Shown here piece by piece: positions 5,730 to 6,356 of a stretch of DNA of 6,356 nucleotides. The position numbers and the translations under genes are program-made. Origin of the DNA: Planctomycetota bacterium (GTDB lineage: Bacteria > Planctomycetota > Phycisphaerae > UBA1845 > PWPN01). The first letter of the stretch is position 1; each line of letters opens with the position of its first letter. Below the pieces are notes generated by a model. That model was not told the origin of the DNA and did not search any database. It worked only from the letters and a program-made list of their open reading frames with translations. The DNA is taken from contig JACQVT010000838.1 of assembly GCA_016209665.1 (NCBI GenBank), positions 1-6,356 on the forward strand, in the 5' to 3' direction.

Positions 5730-6020
5730 ATGAAAGCCGGCAACCTCGACAAGAAAACCACGCATCGTTCCTCCCGGGTACCGTTCGTCGACGCACCGGC
5801 CGCGCCGCCCCGCCCGGCTCGTCGGCAACCCACTCCGGTGAGCGCGGCGGAACTCAAGGAATGGGTTCGCCGGGCCCGGGACCTTCCGGACATACGGTGG
5901 GAGAAGGTGCAGGCGATGCGCGACGCCATCCAGTCGGGCTCGTTCGACGAGGCACGCCTGGACAGACTGGTCGATCTGCTGCCGGCTGAACTGTTCGGCG
6001 GGCCGGACGCTGCGGATTGA
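5730..6020 (+). CDS. FlgM-like anti-sigma factor
   Basis: The product has 96 residues. Residues 1-38 are Lys/Arg/Pro-rich and likely disordered (PAAPPRPARRQP). Residues 40-85 read ELKEWVRRARDLPDIRWEKV, then QAMRDAIQSGSFDEARLDRL, then VDLLP. That is the layout of the FlgM C-terminal half: helix, R-x-E-K-V, [IL]-[RK]-x-[AR]-I-x-[SN]-G-x-[YF], then a last helix with D-x-L-[VA]-D-x-L. FlgM binds and blocks the flagellar sigma factor (sigma-28) until export, and its N-terminal half is known to be unfolded when free. No flagellar gene is in the window, so it could instead be a FlgM-fold regulator of another sigma factor. The ATG start is preceded by GGAG at 5713-5716 (13 nt, rather far) and GGTGAG at 5721-5726 (3 nt, rather close). 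It converges on the gene at the right edge with only 16 bp between stops. Confidence 0.6.
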   Translation: MKAGNLDKKTTHRSSRVPFVDAPAAPPRPARRQPTPVSAAELKEWVRRARDLPDIRWEKVQAMRDAIQSGSFDEARLDRLVDLLPAELFGGPDAAD

Positions 6021-6036
6021 CCGGCGGGATCATCGC

Positions 6037-6356
6037 TCAGCGTCTCCGCCCCACCCCCAGGCTTCCCCCCGATCGGGCCGGTGTCACTTGAAAAACGGCG
6101 CCGCACTCCGGCTGCTGGCAGGTCATCGTGATCGCGTCGGCCTGGACCCCGCCCTGCTCGCCCACCGTCCTGAGAGAAAGGACCACGTCAATCACCGATG
6201 CGCAGGCGTGGACGCAGAAGCCCGCGGGCACCGTGTCCGCGAACGCGAAGGTTTGACCCGCGCGGATACGGGCGGGACAGCCGCCGGACCGGGGCGCCTT
6301 GACCACGGTGACGACGATGCCGGCGGGCGGGTTGATCGCTCCCTGACGGTCGCGGC
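6037..6356 (-). CDS. TIGR04076-like small cysteine-containing protein, 5' end outside the window
   Basis: The minus-strand frame is open from the window edge to TGA at 6037-6039. The visible part ends with about 105 residues and reads GIVVTVVKAPRSGGCP, then GQTFAF, then VPAGFCVHACASVIDVVLSL, then ADAITMTCQQPECGAVFQV. This spacing of a first beta strand V-x-V-V-K, G-x-CP, G-x-x-F, P-x-GFC-x-x-A, a hydrophobic helix, and a late Cys before a V-x-F-x-[IV] strand matches the TIGR04076 family of roughly 90-residue uncharacterised proteins, whose Cys residues may bind metal or a cofactor. There is no in-frame ATG in view. A GTG at 6304-6306 would cut off the first strand, so the true start probably lies beyond 6356. 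The C-terminus (GSLGVGRRR) is basic and not family-like. Function is unknown. Confidence 0.55.
   Translation of the reverse strand, partial: RDRQGAINPPAGIVVTVVKAPRSGGCPARIRAGQTFAFADTVPAGFCVHACASVIDVVLSLRTVGEQGGVQADAITMTCQQPECGAVFQVTPARSGGSLGVGRRR

Noticed and set aside
5101..5733. 210-aa plus-strand open frame whose stop overlaps the FlgM-like start as ATGA
   Set aside because: It runs antisense across the whole 84-aa lipoprotein gene and its terminator and has low-complexity Ser/Arg composition. The ATGA overlap looks accidental.
6068..6077. CCCGATCGGG palindrome
   Set aside because: It lies inside the coding end of the TIGR04076-like gene and is expected by chance in GC-rich DNA.
5468..6106. 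212-aa minus-strand open frame
   Set aside because: It covers the FlgM-like gene in antisense and has Arg/Ser/Gly-rich shadow composition with no domain.

Overview
The window is GC-rich DNA that looks like Planctomycetota, probably a Phycisphaerae-type lineage. Three things suggest this: a very large secreted FG-GAP/VCBS repeat lipoprotein, a decayed dockerin-like tail ending in a FQARMSGPGVPPPP-type string (a C-terminal style I associate with these bacteria), and small lineage-type lipoproteins of no named family. This assignment is inference; no rRNA or marker gene is present.

Layout. Positions 27-344 hold a minus-strand remnant of a dockerin-like C-terminus with no proper start. Positions 345-652 are a non-coding leader with two hairpins, a 20-bp unit repeated three times, and a 25-bp unit repeated twice that runs up to the ribosome binding site. 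Positions 653-4489 (+) encode a 1278-residue lipoprotein made of 21 FG-GAP/VCBS-type blades, arranged as three long four-blade units followed by three short three-blade units. A 13-bp inverted repeat (4533-4560) separates it from a convergent minus-strand gene at 4587-4850 (87 aa). Further along the minus strand is its paralogue at 5199-5453 (84 aa), with its own terminator-like hairpin. Divergent from that is a FlgM-like anti-sigma factor (5730-6020, +). The right edge carries the 3' part of a convergent TIGR04076-like gene (6037 to the edge, minus).

How they fit together. This is not a visible operon: the genes face each other or point apart, and most have their own signals. The common theme is the cell envelope, with one giant repeat lipoprotein and two small ones. 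The FlgM-like gene stands without flagellar neighbours. I see no CRISPR array, toxin-antitoxin pair, defence system, tRNA or intact mobile element. The most distinctive items are the 3+3 (21-blade) architecture, the repeat-built leader and the pair of orphan small lipoproteins.
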